DNA of 40,590 bases from an uncultured Opitutia bacterium (GCA_903830425.1 CAIKTR010000064.1:1-40590), one strand, 5' to 3'; positions 14,416 through 22,478 are shown, numbered from the stretch's first letter. Translations and numbers: made by a program. Notes: generated by a model not told the origin, from the letters alone.

Positions 14416-17400
14416 ATGTTTTCGACCGCCCGCCTCGCCCAGCTGCTGCTGCTGCTCGTCTCGGCCTGCCGGCTCCTGGCCGCCGAGCCCGCGGAAATCG
14501 CCTCACTCCGGTCCAAGGCCGAAAGAGGCAACGCCGTCGCGCAATATAACCTGGGCCTCGCCTACGCCTCCGGACAGCTGCTGCCCGCGGACCTGCCCGA
14601 GGCTTTGGCCTGGCTCACCCTCGCCGCGGAAAACGGCTCCACCGGCAAGGCGCTCAACACCGTCCTGGGCAGCCTCACCGACGCCCAGCTCGCCGAGGGC
14701 CGGAAGCGGCTCGACACCTACCGGGCCACCCTCGCCGCCCAGGCCAAGACCCTGCCGGCCGCGCGCGGCACCTCCGCCAAATCCGGCACCCGCATCTTCA
14801 GCCTCAATTCGGTCGCCGCCCCCTCTCCTCCCCCGCCACCCGCCCCGATAACGCGGCCCCCGGAGCCCACCTCCCCCGCCCCAGCCGCCGCGCCCGGCAC
14901 GGCGGAACTGGCCTCCCTCCAGAACGACCGCCGCCAGCTCAGCGAGGAACTCGCGGCCTCCTGGCAGGAGAACACCCAGCTGAAGAAGGAGCTGGAACGC
15001 ACCCAGACCTTGCTCGCCGAGCAGCCGGCCCGGCTCGCCCAGGCCGCCGACGCCAAGGCCGGCGCCCCGCTCGCCGCCGCCCAGGCGCAGCTGGCCGAGC
15101 TCCAGGCCAAGTGGACCGCCGCCGAGACGGCGCGGACGACGCTCGCCGCGGAAAAATCCGCGGCCGACCAGGCCGTCGCCAACCTCACCGCCGAAAAGGC
15201 GACACTCGCGGGCCAGCTCGCCCAGGCTCGCTCCGCTCCGGCTGACACCCAGAAGGAAGCGCTGGCGACCAAAACGGTCGCGCTGCAGGCGGAGCTCGCG
15301 GCCGCGCGCCAGGCCGCGGCTGACGCCCGGCAACAGCTGGCCGCCCGCGACGCCCAAACCCAGGCCGCCGCCACCACCCTCGACGCCGCCCGCCAGCAAG
15401 CCGCCGCCACCGCGGCCGACAAAACCAAGGCGGAATCCGCCCTCGCCGCCGCCACCGCCGTCGCGGAATCCGCCCGGACCGAGTTGGCCGCCCAGCTCGC
15501 CGCCGCCACCGCGGCCGCCGGTCAATCCGCCGCGCAACTGGGGGAACTCCAAGCGGAGCACACCCGCCTGAAGGCGCAGCTCGCCGCCACGGAATCGGCC
15601 CGCGCCGCGCTCGCCGCGGAGCAAGCCGCCGCCAACCGCACGCGCACCCAGCTCGCCGCCGAGAAGGAACAGCTCGCCGCGCAGCTGGCCCAAGCGGGCG
15701 CCGCGGCCGGCAGCGAGACGCAACGCCGGGCCGAGCAGGCCGCCCAGGAATCCAGCGCGCAGGTCGCGACCCTCAAGACGCAGGTACAAACGCTCGAGGC
15801 CGCCCGCACCGCGGCCCAGGCCGACCTCGCCAAGGAGCGGCAGACCCACGCCGCCACCCAGAAGGACCTCACCCAGGCCCGCGCCCGTCTGGCCGAGCTG
15901 ACGACCGCCGCCCGCCAGGCCACCGAGGCGGCCCAGGCCCGCGCCACGGCCCGCGCCACGGCCAGCGCCACGGCCAGCGCCGCCGAGCTGGCCCAGATCA
16001 CCAGCCAACGCGACGCGGCCGAGTCGGCCCGGACCCAGGCCGCGGCCGCCGCCGCGGGCTCCGCCCGGGAAATCGCCGCGCTCACCCAGCAGCTCGTCGC
16101 CGCCACCGCCGCCGGCACGGACGCCCAAACCCGCGCCACCCAAGCCGCGGACCAGCTCCGCGCCCTCCAATCCGAGACGGCCGCACTCCAGGCCCAGCTG
16201 GCCGCGAAGACCGCTGCCGCCGCGGCAGCCGATCAAGCCTCCGCCCGGCTCAAGGAACTTCAGGCCGAACTCACCCGTCTGAAGACCCAGCTCGCCGCCG
16301 GCGAATCCGACCACACCGCCCTGGCCGCGAAAAATTCCTCCGACCAGCAGGCTCTCGCGACCCAGCTCGCCCAGGCCGTCGACCAGGCCCGCGAGCGACA
16401 GGCCGCCTTGGCCGCCCTGCAGGCCGAACTCGCGGCCGCCCGCGCGGCCATGGACGACTCCCGGCAAAAACTCGCCGCCAGCGAATCCACCCGCAGCGAG
16501 CTGGCCAATCAGCTCGCCCCGCTGCGGGTCCAGTTGCAGGCGGCCCAGGCCGCCGGCGAATCTTCCCGCGGCCAGGCCGAGGCCGGCTTGGCCGCCCAGG
16601 CCGACCTCACCAAGGAGCGGCAGGCCCACGCGGCCACCCAGGCGGACCTCACCCAGGCCCGCGCCCGTCTGGCCGAGCTGACGGCCGCCACCCCCGCCGC
16701 CGCCAAGTCCGCCGAGGAACTCGCCGCCGCCCAGCAGGAACTCCGGACCACCCGGGAGCAGCTGTCCGCGGCCGCCGCCGCGGCCACGACCCAGGCCGCC
16801 GCACTCGCCGCCGCGCAGCAGGAAGCCGCCCGCGCCCGGACCGACCTCGCCGCCACCGCCGGGCCCCTGGCCCAGCTCGCGGCGCAGCAGGCGCAGGCCG
16901 CCGAACTCCGGACCAAGCTGGAGACCGTCGAGGCGGCCCGCGCCGCCCTGGCCACCCAGGCCAGCGCCGCCGCCGACCAGCTCACCCGCCAGGGCGCCCA
17001 GGTGCAGTCGCTCGAGGGCGAGCGGACCGCCCTGCAGCAGCAGCTCAAGACCGCCCAAGCCGCCCCCGTCGCCGCCGACCCGGCCAAGGCCGAAGCCGAG
17101 GACAAGCTCGCGCAGGCGCTGCGCAGCTACACCGTGCTGCAGGGCGAGAACGAGGCGCTCAAGACCGGGGCCGAAAAAATCGCCGCCGAGAAATCTGCGC
17201 TGGAGGGCCAGCTCGCCGCCCGCAAGGCCGCCGCCGAGGCCCTCCAGGCCCAGGTGGCCGGCGCGGCCGCGCAGGCCGCCCAGGCCAGCTCCGACCGCGA
17301 GCAGCTCCGCCAGAGCCAGGCCCAGGCTGCCGACGCCGGGCGCCGGGCGACCGAGGCCCAGAATTCCAACCGGGTGCTCGCCGAGGAAAACACCCGCCTG

Positions 17401-17754
17401 AAGGCGACCATCGCCAGTGTCTCCCAGACCGTCGGCCGCATCACCGCCGCCCCGGCCCCCGCCGCCAACCCGCCCGCCCCCGCCCGCCTCATGGGCACCC
17501 CCCCGACCGGACCCAACTCTCCCACCCGCCCCGGCACCCCCCAGGCCCTCGCGGCCACCACCCCGCCCGCGCCTCCCGCGCCGCCCCCGCCCGTCACGCG
17601 CACCCACGTCGTCGCCCCGGGTGACACCCTCGGAAAAATCTCGCGCCAGTATTACGGCACGCAAAACCGCTGGCCCGATATCCTCGCGGCCAACCGCAGC
17701 GTCCTTCGCGACGAGCGCAGCCTCGTGGTCGGGCGCACGCTCCGGATCCCGTAG
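14416..17754 (+). CDS. giant secreted Sel1 + Ala-rich coiled coil + LysM protein (trio gene B)
   Basis: This 1112-residue protein has, in order: signal peptide (ends near LLAAEPAE), a Sel1/TPR-like unit at about residues 25-95 that is nearly the same as in gene A, a Pro/Ala linker, about 850 residues of Ala/Gln/Glu/Lys heptad-rich coiled coil, a LRSYTVLQGENEAL block near residue 900, a Pro-rich linker, and a final LysM domain (THVVAPGDTLGKISRQYYGT and a closing LVVGRTLRIP). LysM binds peptidoglycan glycan chains, so the protein is probably tethered to the wall with a very long rod in the periplasm. The coiled coil holds an internal 90-bp repeat and a 12-bp tandem repeat. It lies 70 bp after gene A and 70 bp before gene C. 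Ala-rich segments this long are unusual and may be expression-sensitive. Function unknown. Confidence 0.85.
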   Translation: MFSTARLAQLLLLLVSACRLLAAEPAEIASLRSKAERGNAVAQYNLGLAYASGQLLPADLPEALAWLTLAAENGSTGKALNTVLGSLTDAQLAEGRKRLDTYRATLAAQAKTLPAARGTSAKSGTRIFSLNSVAAPSPPPPPAPITRPPEPTSPAPAAAPGTAELASLQNDRRQLSEELAASWQENTQLKKELERTQTLLAEQPARLAQAADAKAGAPLAAAQAQLAELQAKWTAAETARTTLAAEKSAADQAVANLTAEKATLAGQLAQARSAPADTQKEALATKTVALQAELAAARQAAADARQQLAARDAQTQAAATTLDAARQQAAATAADKTKAESALAAATAVAESARTELAAQLAAATAAAGQSAAQLGELQAEHTRLKAQLAATESARAALAAEQAAANRTRTQLAAEKEQLAAQLAQAGAAAGSETQRRAEQAAQESSAQVATLKTQVQTLEAARTAAQADLAKERQTHAATQKDLTQARARLAELTTAARQATEAAQARATARATASATASAAELAQITSQRDAAESARTQAAAAAAGSAREIAALTQQLVAATAAGTDAQTRATQAADQLRALQSETAALQAQLAAKTAAAAAADQASARLKELQAELTRLKTQLAAGESDHTALAAKNSSDQQALATQLAQAVDQARERQAALAALQAELAAARAAMDDSRQKLAASESTRSELANQLAPLRVQLQAAQAAGESSRGQAEAGLAAQADLTKERQAHAATQADLTQARARLAELTAATPAAAKSAEELAAAQQELRTTREQLSAAAAAATTQAAALAAAQQEAARARTDLAATAGPLAQLAAQQAQAAELRTKLETVEAARAALATQASAAADQLTRQGAQVQSLEGERTALQQQLKTAQAAPVAADPAKAEAEDKLAQALRSYTVLQGENEALKTGAEKIAAEKSALEGQLAARKAAAEALQAQVAGAAAQAAQASSDREQLRQSQAQAADAGRRATEAQNSNRVLAEENTRLKATIASVSQTVGRITAAPAPAANPPAPARLMGTPPTGPNSPTRPGTPQALAATTPPAPPAPPPPVTRTHVVAPGDTLGKISRQYYGTQNRWPDILAANRSVLRDERSLVVGRTLRIP
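15814..15903 (+). repeat. 90-bp direct repeat, copy 1 (in gene B)
   Basis: This segment recurs at 16594-16683, exactly 780 bp (260 codons) downstream, with about five base differences. Both copies encode QADL(A/T)KERQ(T/A)HAATQ(K/A)DL followed by TQARARLAELT. The frame is kept. It indicates duplication or gene conversion within the coiled coil. Confidence 0.85.
15937..15984 (+). repeat. 12-bp tandem repeat, four units (in gene B)
   Basis: Four 12-bp units of the form GCC-CGC/AGC-GCC-ACG/GCC follow each other, coding ARATARATASATASAA. Units one and two are identical, and units three and four differ from them by an Arg-to-Ser codon change and a final base change. In-frame slippage would lengthen or shorten the coil by four residues. 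It lies between the two 90-bp copies. Confidence 0.8.
16594..16683 (+). repeat. 90-bp direct repeat, copy 2 (in gene B)
   Basis: Second copy of the segment at 15814-15903, in the same frame, with about five base differences. Recombination between the copies would delete 260 codons without shifting the frame, so coil length could vary among strains. Confidence 0.85.
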
Positions 17755-17824
17755 GAGCGCGGCCCGCCGCCGGCCGCCGGCGCGAAAGATTGCCTCGGGC
17801 CCAATTCCTTCCATCCTGCCGCCC

Positions 17825-18556
17825 ATGAGCTCCCATCCGCTCCGTGTCGCCCTCGCCCTCGTGTCCCTGCTTGCCGGTGCCGCCCGGGCCCACGGCCAGG
17901 CGGCCGCGCCCAAAGCCGCGCCCGTCGCCCCGCCCCAACCGGCCGCTCTCCTCACTCCCGCCGCCACCGTAACTCCTGCGGCCACCTTGACTCCTGCAGC
18001 CACCGTGGCTCCCGCCGCTCCCGCTCCCGTGGCCGCGCCTGCCGCTCCTGCCGAGTCCCAGGACAGCGCCGAGGCCAAGCTCGCGATCGTGCTGCGCAGC
18101 TACACCCTGCTGCAGGCGGAAAACGAGCAGCTCCAGGCCGCCCAGGAAAAACTGCTCGCGGAAAAATCCGCCCTCGCGGCCGAGCTCGCCGTGGCCAAGG
18201 ACGCCCTGCCGCTCGCCGCGCAGGCCGTCGGGCTGCACGACCAGCTGCGCCGGACCCAGGACCAGCTCGCCGCGCTTTCCCTCGAGAACAACCAGCTCCG
18301 GACCCGTCTCACCCTCGGCACCTCCTCCTCGGGGTCCGTCATGCCGTCCCCGACTTACCCCGGCAGCGCCCCTGCCGCCGCCCCGGAGGCCCCCGCCGCG
18401 CGCACGCATGTCATCGTGGCCGGCGACACCCTCACCAAGATTTCCGTCCGGTACTACGGCACGCCCAACCGCTGGTCGGAAATTCTCGCGGCCAACCGCG
18501 AGGGGCTGAACGACGAGAAGAGCCTCGTCGTCGGCCGCACCCTGCGGATTCCCTGA
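17825..18556 (+). CDS. secreted LysM protein with short coiled coil (trio gene C)
   Basis: The 243-residue protein begins at the ATG at 17825 with a signal peptide (VALALVSLLAGAARAHG), then an Ala/Pro/Thr linker with a repeated TPAAT unit. A block at about residues 80-110 (EAKLAIVLRSYTLLQAENEQ) matches the LRSYTVLQGENE block of gene B. A short coiled coil and a Pro/Ala linker follow, then a C-terminal LysM domain (THVIVAGDTLTKISVRYYGT, ending LVVGRTLRIP) that is nearly the same as in gene B. It probably binds peptidoglycan in the periplasm. It is the third gene of the trio, 70 bp after gene B, and ends 3 bp from the convergent phosphatase. The parts it shares with B but not with A make B look like a join of A and C. 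Confidence 0.85.
   Translation: MSSHPLRVALALVSLLAGAARAHGQAAAPKAAPVAPPQPAALLTPAATVTPAATLTPAATVAPAAPAPVAAPAAPAESQDSAEAKLAIVLRSYTLLQAENEQLQAAQEKLLAEKSALAAELAVAKDALPLAAQAVGLHDQLRRTQDQLAALSLENNQLRTRLTLGTSSSGSVMPSPTYPGSAPAAAPEAPAARTHVIVAGDTLTKISVRYYGTPNRWSEILAANREGLNDEKSLVVGRTLRIP
17951..18007 (+). repeat. 18-bp tandem repeat, three units (in gene C)
   Basis: Three successive units code LTPAATV, TPAATL and TPAATV, followed by a degenerate APAA. The DNA units share most bases (ACT-CC/T-G-CC...-ACC-G/T-T-...). They form the flexible linker between signal peptide and coil. The differences at third positions suggest age or selection, not recent slippage. Confidence 0.75.
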
Positions 18557-18559
18557 GGC

Positions 18560-19270
18560 TCAGGCCGCGCGCTGCAGGAGAAACGGCGCCGCCTCCGCCC
18601 GGCATTTTTCGAGGCCGGCGCGGTACGCGGGGCTTTTCCGCAGCGCCGCCACGATCGCCTCGGCGAGGAGGCGCCCCCCGACCAAGTCGCTCGGGTAGTG
18701 CACGCCCCCCACGACCCGCCCCCAGGCCGCCTGCTGCGCCCGGGCGCGCAGCGCCGCCTGCCGGTCCGGAAAAATATCCCCGAGCACGGCGGCCCAGACG
18801 TGCGCCTGCATGGCGTGCCCGCTCGGGTAGGAGCCGCTGTCGGACAGCTCCACGCAGGGCTGCACCGCCGGGTCGGCGCGCGGCGGGCGGGGCCGCGGGA
18901 AAATTCCCTTCGCGCCCTTGCCGGCGGCAAACATGTCCTCGGTCACCCGCCGGAGAAACTCCGCGGTCACCGGCAGGTTCTCCCGGGTAAACCAGGATCC
19001 CAGCACGCTCGCATGGTTGAAGACCTGATCCTTCTCGATGAGCTTGGCCCAGGCCACGTCCGCCGGCGTGCGCGCCGCCTGCACCTGGCGCACCGTCTCG
19101 AGATCCCCGAGCGCAGCCACCGAGCCCGCGGCCGGCGGCGGGGGTAGCACCGCGGGCAGGTCAATCGCCCCGGGCGGAAGGAAGGATCCGCCGCCGCCGG
19201 CCGCCTGCACCGGCGTCAGGACCAGCAGACCACCAAGCAGGACCGTGACCAGCGCCGGGACTTTTTTCAT
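18560..19270 (-). CDS. PAP2-type acid phosphatase (class A non-specific acid phosphatase-like)
   Basis: The 236-residue precursor has a signal peptide (KVPALVTVLLGGLLVLTPVQA). The catalytic signature is complete: KGIFPRPRP (K-x6-RP), SGSYPSGHA with the PSGH motif, and GRVVGGVHYPSD with the general R-x5-H-x3-D form. These secreted enzymes release phosphate from many esters in the periplasm; related PAP2 proteins act on lipid pyrophosphates, but the signal and lack of several helices favour the soluble class A type. Length (236) fits. It is convergent with the LysM gene C and divergent from the cyclophilin gene. The 113-bp gap to cyclophilin should contain both promoters. The start ATG is preceded by GCC. 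Confidence 0.88.
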   Translation of the reverse strand: MKKVPALVTVLLGGLLVLTPVQAAGGGGSFLPPGAIDLPAVLPPPPAAGSVAALGDLETVRQVQAARTPADVAWAKLIEKDQVFNHASVLGSWFTRENLPVTAEFLRRVTEDMFAAGKGAKGIFPRPRPPRADPAVQPCVELSDSGSYPSGHAMQAHVWAAVLGDIFPDRQAALRARAQQAAWGRVVGGVHYPSDLVGGRLLAEAIVAALRKSPAYRAGLEKCRAEAAPFLLQRAA

Positions 19271-19383
19271 GGCGGCACCGTGGCAGGTTTGACGGGCGGA
19301 CGGAACCAGATATTCCTCCGCCGCCCCGTCGCCCGGCGAGTTTCATTGTCCCGCCGGCCCCACCGTCCCAGCCTCTCCCCGCC

Positions 19384-20523
19384 ATGAGATCCTTCTGCGC
19401 GCTCCTCGCCCTGCTCGCCGCCGGCGCCGCCAGCGGCGCGGTTCAACCGCCCCCGGCCGGGGACCTGCCCGACGGGCTCTACGCGGAGTTCGTCACGCCG
19501 CGCGGCGTCCTCACCGCCGAGCTGTTCTACCAGCAGGCGCCGCTGACCGTCGCCAATTTCGCGGGCCTCGCCGAGGGCGCCCTCGGCCCGAAGCCGGGCG
19601 TCCCGTTTTTCTCCGGGCTCACCTTCCACCGCGTCGTGCCCAACTTTGTCGTGCAGGGCGGCGATCCGCTCGGCACCGGGGAGGGCGGGCCCGGCTACCT
19701 GTTGGCCGACGAGTTCGTGCCCGGCCTGCGGCACGACGGCCCCGGCATCCTCTCCATGGCCAACAGCGGCCCCGACACCAACGGCTCGCAGTTCTTCTTC
19801 ACCCTCCGCGAGGTCAACCGCCTCAACTACCTGCACAGCGTCTTCGGCCGGGTCGTCCGCGGGGGCGATCTCCTGCCGCTGCTCCAGGCCGGCGACCGGA
19901 TGACCGCGGTGCGCCTCCGGCGCGTCGGGGCGGCCGCCCAGGCCTTCCGCACCGACCCCGCCGCCCAGGCCGCCCGCGCGGCCCAGGCCAAAAAATACGC
20001 CGCCGCCCGGGAGCCGGGCCCGGCCGCGCACTTCGACGACCCGGACCGGCTCCTGCCCGCCGAGCCGCCGCGCGCCCGCGCGTTCCAAGTCAAGCTGGCC
20101 AACTTCGAGCGCGCCACCGGCCGCAAAATCTACGCCCGGCTCCGCGACCGGTTCACGCCCGAGACGCCCGACCAGCGCCCGGCCCTGCTCGCGGGGTCGA
20201 TGGCCCGGCAGCTCGGACTCGGCCCGGACGCCGTGTTCGCCGTCTATTTTTCCGACCGGGACGAATGGGCGCTGTGGATCGGCGAGGACCGCCTGGCCCA
20301 GTTCGCGGGCCCGGCGGCCGGCCACCGGCGGCTGGCGGGCGGCGACCTGTTTCGCGCGAAACAGGCCTTCCTCAACGCGGCCAAGGACCAGGCCGAGCGG
20401 GCCGCCGCCGACTACGTCCGGCACTCGGCGCCCGGCCAGCCGCTCACCCCGGCGCAGCTGCTCAAGTTTGAGGTCGACGCCGTGCTCGATGCGCTCCTTT
20501 TCAAGTTTGAACCCCACCCCTGA
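19384..20523 (+). CDS. secreted cyclophilin-type peptidyl-prolyl isomerase with TPM-like C-terminal extension
   Basis: The 379-residue protein has a signal peptide (residues 1-19), then a cyclophilin domain at about 30-175 with FHRVVPNFVVQGGDP, the GPGYLLADEF strand, SMANSGPDTNGSQFFFT and HSVFGRVV. These are the substrate-binding residues of the family, so it should isomerise proline bonds in periplasmic proteins. The domain is followed by a 200-residue extension, Ala-rich at first, then a block (RKIYARLRDRF, later GPDAVFAVYFSDRDEWALWI) that resembles a TPM domain (long loop, then VLLLVA-like strand and DR motif). That second call is tentative. The M20 gene starts 4 bp after it, so the two are likely one operon. 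The start is set by the signal peptide. Confidence 0.87.
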   Translation: MRSFCALLALLAAGAASGAVQPPPAGDLPDGLYAEFVTPRGVLTAELFYQQAPLTVANFAGLAEGALGPKPGVPFFSGLTFHRVVPNFVVQGGDPLGTGEGGPGYLLADEFVPGLRHDGPGILSMANSGPDTNGSQFFFTLREVNRLNYLHSVFGRVVRGGDLLPLLQAGDRMTAVRLRRVGAAAQAFRTDPAAQAARAAQAKKYAAAREPGPAAHFDDPDRLLPAEPPRARAFQVKLANFERATGRKIYARLRDRFTPETPDQRPALLAGSMARQLGLGPDAVFAVYFSDRDEWALWIGEDRLAQFAGPAAGHRRLAGGDLFRAKQAFLNAAKDQAERAAADYVRHSAPGQPLTPAQLLKFEVDAVLDALLFKFEPHP

Positions 20524-20527
20524 CCCC

Positions 20528-21874
20528 ATGTCGCTCCGTCCCGCCCTGCTCCTCGCCCTGCTCCTCCCCGCCCTCGCGCCGGCCGCCGCCCCGGCGGTGC
20601 GCGACCTCGTCACCGCGCGCGTCGCCGCCGACTATCCCGCGCTCCTCGCCTTCTACACCGACCTCCACCAGCACCCGGAGCTCTCCTTCCAGGAGGTGCA
20701 GACCTCCGCCAAGGTCGCCGCCGCGCTGCGCGCCGACGGGTTCACGGTGACGGAGCGGTTCGGCGGCTACGGCGTGGTTGGCGTCCTGGCGAACGGGCCG
20801 GGGCCGACCCTGCTGCTGCGCACCGACCTCGACGCGCTGCCCGTGGCGGAGGAAACCGGCCTGCCCTACGCCAGCACCGTCCGCGCCCCCGACCTCTCCG
20901 GCCGCGAGGTGCCGGTCATGCAGGCCTGCGGCCACGACGTGCACATGACGGTGTTCACCGGCGCGGCGCGGGTCCTCGCCGGCCTGCGCGACCGGTGGTC
21001 CGGCACGCTCGTCCTCGTCGGCCAGCCCGCCGAGGAGCGCGGCGCCGGGGCCCGGGCCATGCTCACCGCCGGGCTCTACCGGCAGTTTCCCAGGCCCGAC
21101 TTCGCCGTCGCCCTGCACGACAGCGCCACCCTCCCCGCGGGCAGCCTCGGCACGGTGGAGGGCTTCGCCATGGCCAACGTCGACACCGTCGAGATCACCG
21201 TGCGCGGGATCGGCGGCCACGGCGCCTACCCGCACGCCACCAAGGACCCGGTCGTGCTCGCCGCGCAGATCGTCGTCGCCCTCCAGACCATCGTGAGCCG
21301 GGAAACCCGGCCGATCGACCCGGCCGTCGTCACCGTCGGCTCCATCCACGGCGGGACCAAGGCCAACATCATTCCCAACGAGGTGAAGCTCCAGCTCACG
21401 CTCCGCTCCTACTCGGACGCCGTCCGCGCCCACACCTTGGCGGCGGTGCGCCGCATCTGTCGCGGCACGGCCCTCGCCGCCGGCCTGCCCGACGAGCTCG
21501 CGCCGATCGTCACCGTGGTCGCCGACGACTCCGTCGCGGCCACCTACAACGACCCGGCGCTCACCCGCCGCGTCCATGGCACTCTGGCCGGCTGGTTCGG
21601 CGCGGACCGCGTGCGCCGCATCGACGCCGAGATGGGCGGCGAGGACTTCAGCGAGTTTGGCCGCACGACGGACCACGTGCCCCTTTGCCTGTTCCGGCTG
21701 GGCGCCGTCGATCCCGCCAAGGTCGCCGAGAGCCAGCGCACCGGCTCCCCGCTGCCTTCCCTGCACTCCAGCAAGTTCGCCCCGCTGCCGGAACCCACGC
21801 TCACGACCGGCGTGGCGGCCCTCACCGCCGTGGCCCTCGACCTGCTCGCCCGACCGGCCGTATCCACTCCCTGA
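20528..21874 (+). CDS. secreted M20-family amidohydrolase/peptidase
   Basis: The 448-residue protein starts at the ATG at 20528, with a signal peptide up to about residue 22. It matches M20D amidohydrolases: QACGHDVHM (Cys134, His136 and His139), the catalytic PAEERG (Glu169/170), the GGHGAYPHATKDPVV dimerisation-lid segment, GGTKANIIPNEV, and EMGGEDFSEFG near the end. The first metal site uses the C-x-H form typical of hippurate- and aminoacyl-amino-acid hydrolases. It should hydrolyse N-acyl amino acids or small peptides in the periplasm. It lies 4 bp after the cyclophilin gene. A long AT-rich region follows, so it is probably the last gene of that operon. The natural substrate is unknown. 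Confidence 0.9.
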   Translation: MSLRPALLLALLLPALAPAAAPAVRDLVTARVAADYPALLAFYTDLHQHPELSFQEVQTSAKVAAALRADGFTVTERFGGYGVVGVLANGPGPTLLLRTDLDALPVAEETGLPYASTVRAPDLSGREVPVMQACGHDVHMTVFTGAARVLAGLRDRWSGTLVLVGQPAEERGAGARAMLTAGLYRQFPRPDFAVALHDSATLPAGSLGTVEGFAMANVDTVEITVRGIGGHGAYPHATKDPVVLAAQIVVALQTIVSRETRPIDPAVVTVGSIHGGTKANIIPNEVKLQLTLRSYSDAVRAHTLAAVRRICRGTALAAGLPDELAPIVTVVADDSVAATYNDPALTRRVHGTLAGWFGADRVRRIDAEMGGEDFSEFGRTTDHVPLCLFRLGAVDPAKVAESQRTGSPLPSLHSSKFAPLPEPTLTTGVAALTAVALDLLARPAVSTP

Positions 21875-21909
21875 TCATTCCTCCAGTTGAAATTAGCTAC
21901 TTTTAACCC

Positions 21910-21939
21910 TTGGCACGTTCTGCGAACTTCTACTACATA
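21910..21939 (+). promoter_or_regulatory. possible sigma-70 promoter of the pilin gene
   Basis: TTGGCA (21910-21915) and TACATA (21934-21939) are 18 bp apart, with an alternative CATAAT two bases later. Transcription would start near 21947, giving a leader of about 155 nt. The nearby TGGCAC resembles a sigma-54 element but its spacing to GC is two bases short. Confidence 0.4.
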
Positions 21940-22046
21940 ATGCTTTGAGGATACAGTGGCTTAAGCGAGAGCGCTGCCGGACTCGCTTCCAGCCACACCC
22001 CACCCGACATCGTAATTCTACGTATCGACCAATTTTTACGGGAGTT

Positions 22047-22063
22047 TAGACAAATTTAGTCTA
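22047..22063 (+). repeat. small inverted repeat in the pilin leader
   Basis: TAGAC (22047-22051), a 7-nt AAATTTA loop and GTCTA (22059-22063) form a short perfect inverted repeat about 40 bp before the pilin start. It could be a regulator site or an mRNA hairpin. The arms are only 5 bp, so chance is possible in this AT-rich stretch. Confidence 0.4.
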
Positions 22064-22102
22064 TCTTGTCACACGCTCAAATACCGTAGCCCAAGCTGCT
22101 TA

Positions 22103-22450
22103 ATGAAACCCCACTCCGCCAAAGGCTTTACGCTGGTCGAGATCATGATCGTCGTGGTCATTATCGGCATGCTGGCGGCGTTGGCGATTCCGGGGTTTCA
22201 GAAGATCCGGAGCGCCTCCCAGGACAAGGCCGTGATGAGCAATGCGCGGCAGCTCGCCGCCGCCACCGACCAGTACATGATGGAGTTTGGCCGCTCCACG
22301 GTTTCGATCGGCATGCTCGTGGGCCAGACCAATTACGTGAAGAACCTCGATCTCGTCGCCAACGAGATCTATCCGACGACCTACGTGGCCGGCACGCCGA
22401 TCACGGTGCTGGGGATCGCCGGCGCCCGGACGATTACCTACGGGCTGTGA
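22103..22450 (+). CDS. type IV pilin-like / pseudopilin protein
   Basis: The 115-residue protein begins MKPHSAKG then FTLVEIMIVVVIIGMLAALA, a prepilin peptidase site: cleavage is expected after Gly8, with methylated Phe and Glu5 of the mature chain conserved. The first hydrophobic helix is standard for pilins and type II secretion pseudopilins. The remainder has an ARQLAAATDQYMMEFGR helix and a short beta part, with no disulfide cysteines. The short length fits GspG-like or minor pilins rather than a major PilA of other phyla, but similarly short pilins occur in Verrucomicrobiota. Its ATG is preceded by TTA, not CC, and the 228-bp AT-rich leader upstream is unique in this window, so regulation is probably different. 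No other pilus gene is nearby. Confidence 0.85.
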   Translation: MKPHSAKGFTLVEIMIVVVIIGMLAALAIPGFQKIRSASQDKAVMSNARQLAAATDQYMMEFGRSTVSIGMLVGQTNYVKNLDLVANEIYPTTYVAGTPITVLGIAGARTITYGL

Positions 22451-22454
22451 CGGT

Positions 22455-22478
22455 CCGCCCGCCCCGAGCGTCGGGCGG
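22455..22478 (+). terminator. possible terminator hairpin after the pilin gene
   Basis: CCGCCCG (22455-22461) and CGGGCGG (22472-22478) form a 7-bp stem with a 10-nt loop, 5 bp after the pilin stop. It is followed by GGCTTAG, so there is no real T-run. It may be a weak intrinsic terminator or a stabilising mRNA 3' hairpin. Confidence 0.4.

Larger units (their letters stand above)
21875..22102. other. AT-rich intergenic leader before the pilin gene
   Basis: This 228-bp stretch holds no convincing gene and is markedly poorer in GC than its surroundings. It contains a possible promoter (21910-21939) and a small inverted repeat (22047-22063). A strong promoter and a leader of about 150 nt before a pilin gene are plausible. 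No tRNA or terminator with a T-run was seen in it. Confidence 0.6.

Noticed and set aside
14503-18078. Minus-strand frame of 1191 codons opposite the giant coiled-coil gene.
   Set aside because: Almost entirely Gly/Leu/Arg, the mirror image of Ala/Gln/Glu codons on the real strand; no start or domain supports it.
21911-21923. sigma-54-like promoter (TGGCAC then GC) before the pilin gene.
   Set aside because: The distance between the GG and GC elements is 8 rather than 10 bases, which sigma-54 does not tolerate well. A sigma-70-like pair overlaps it.
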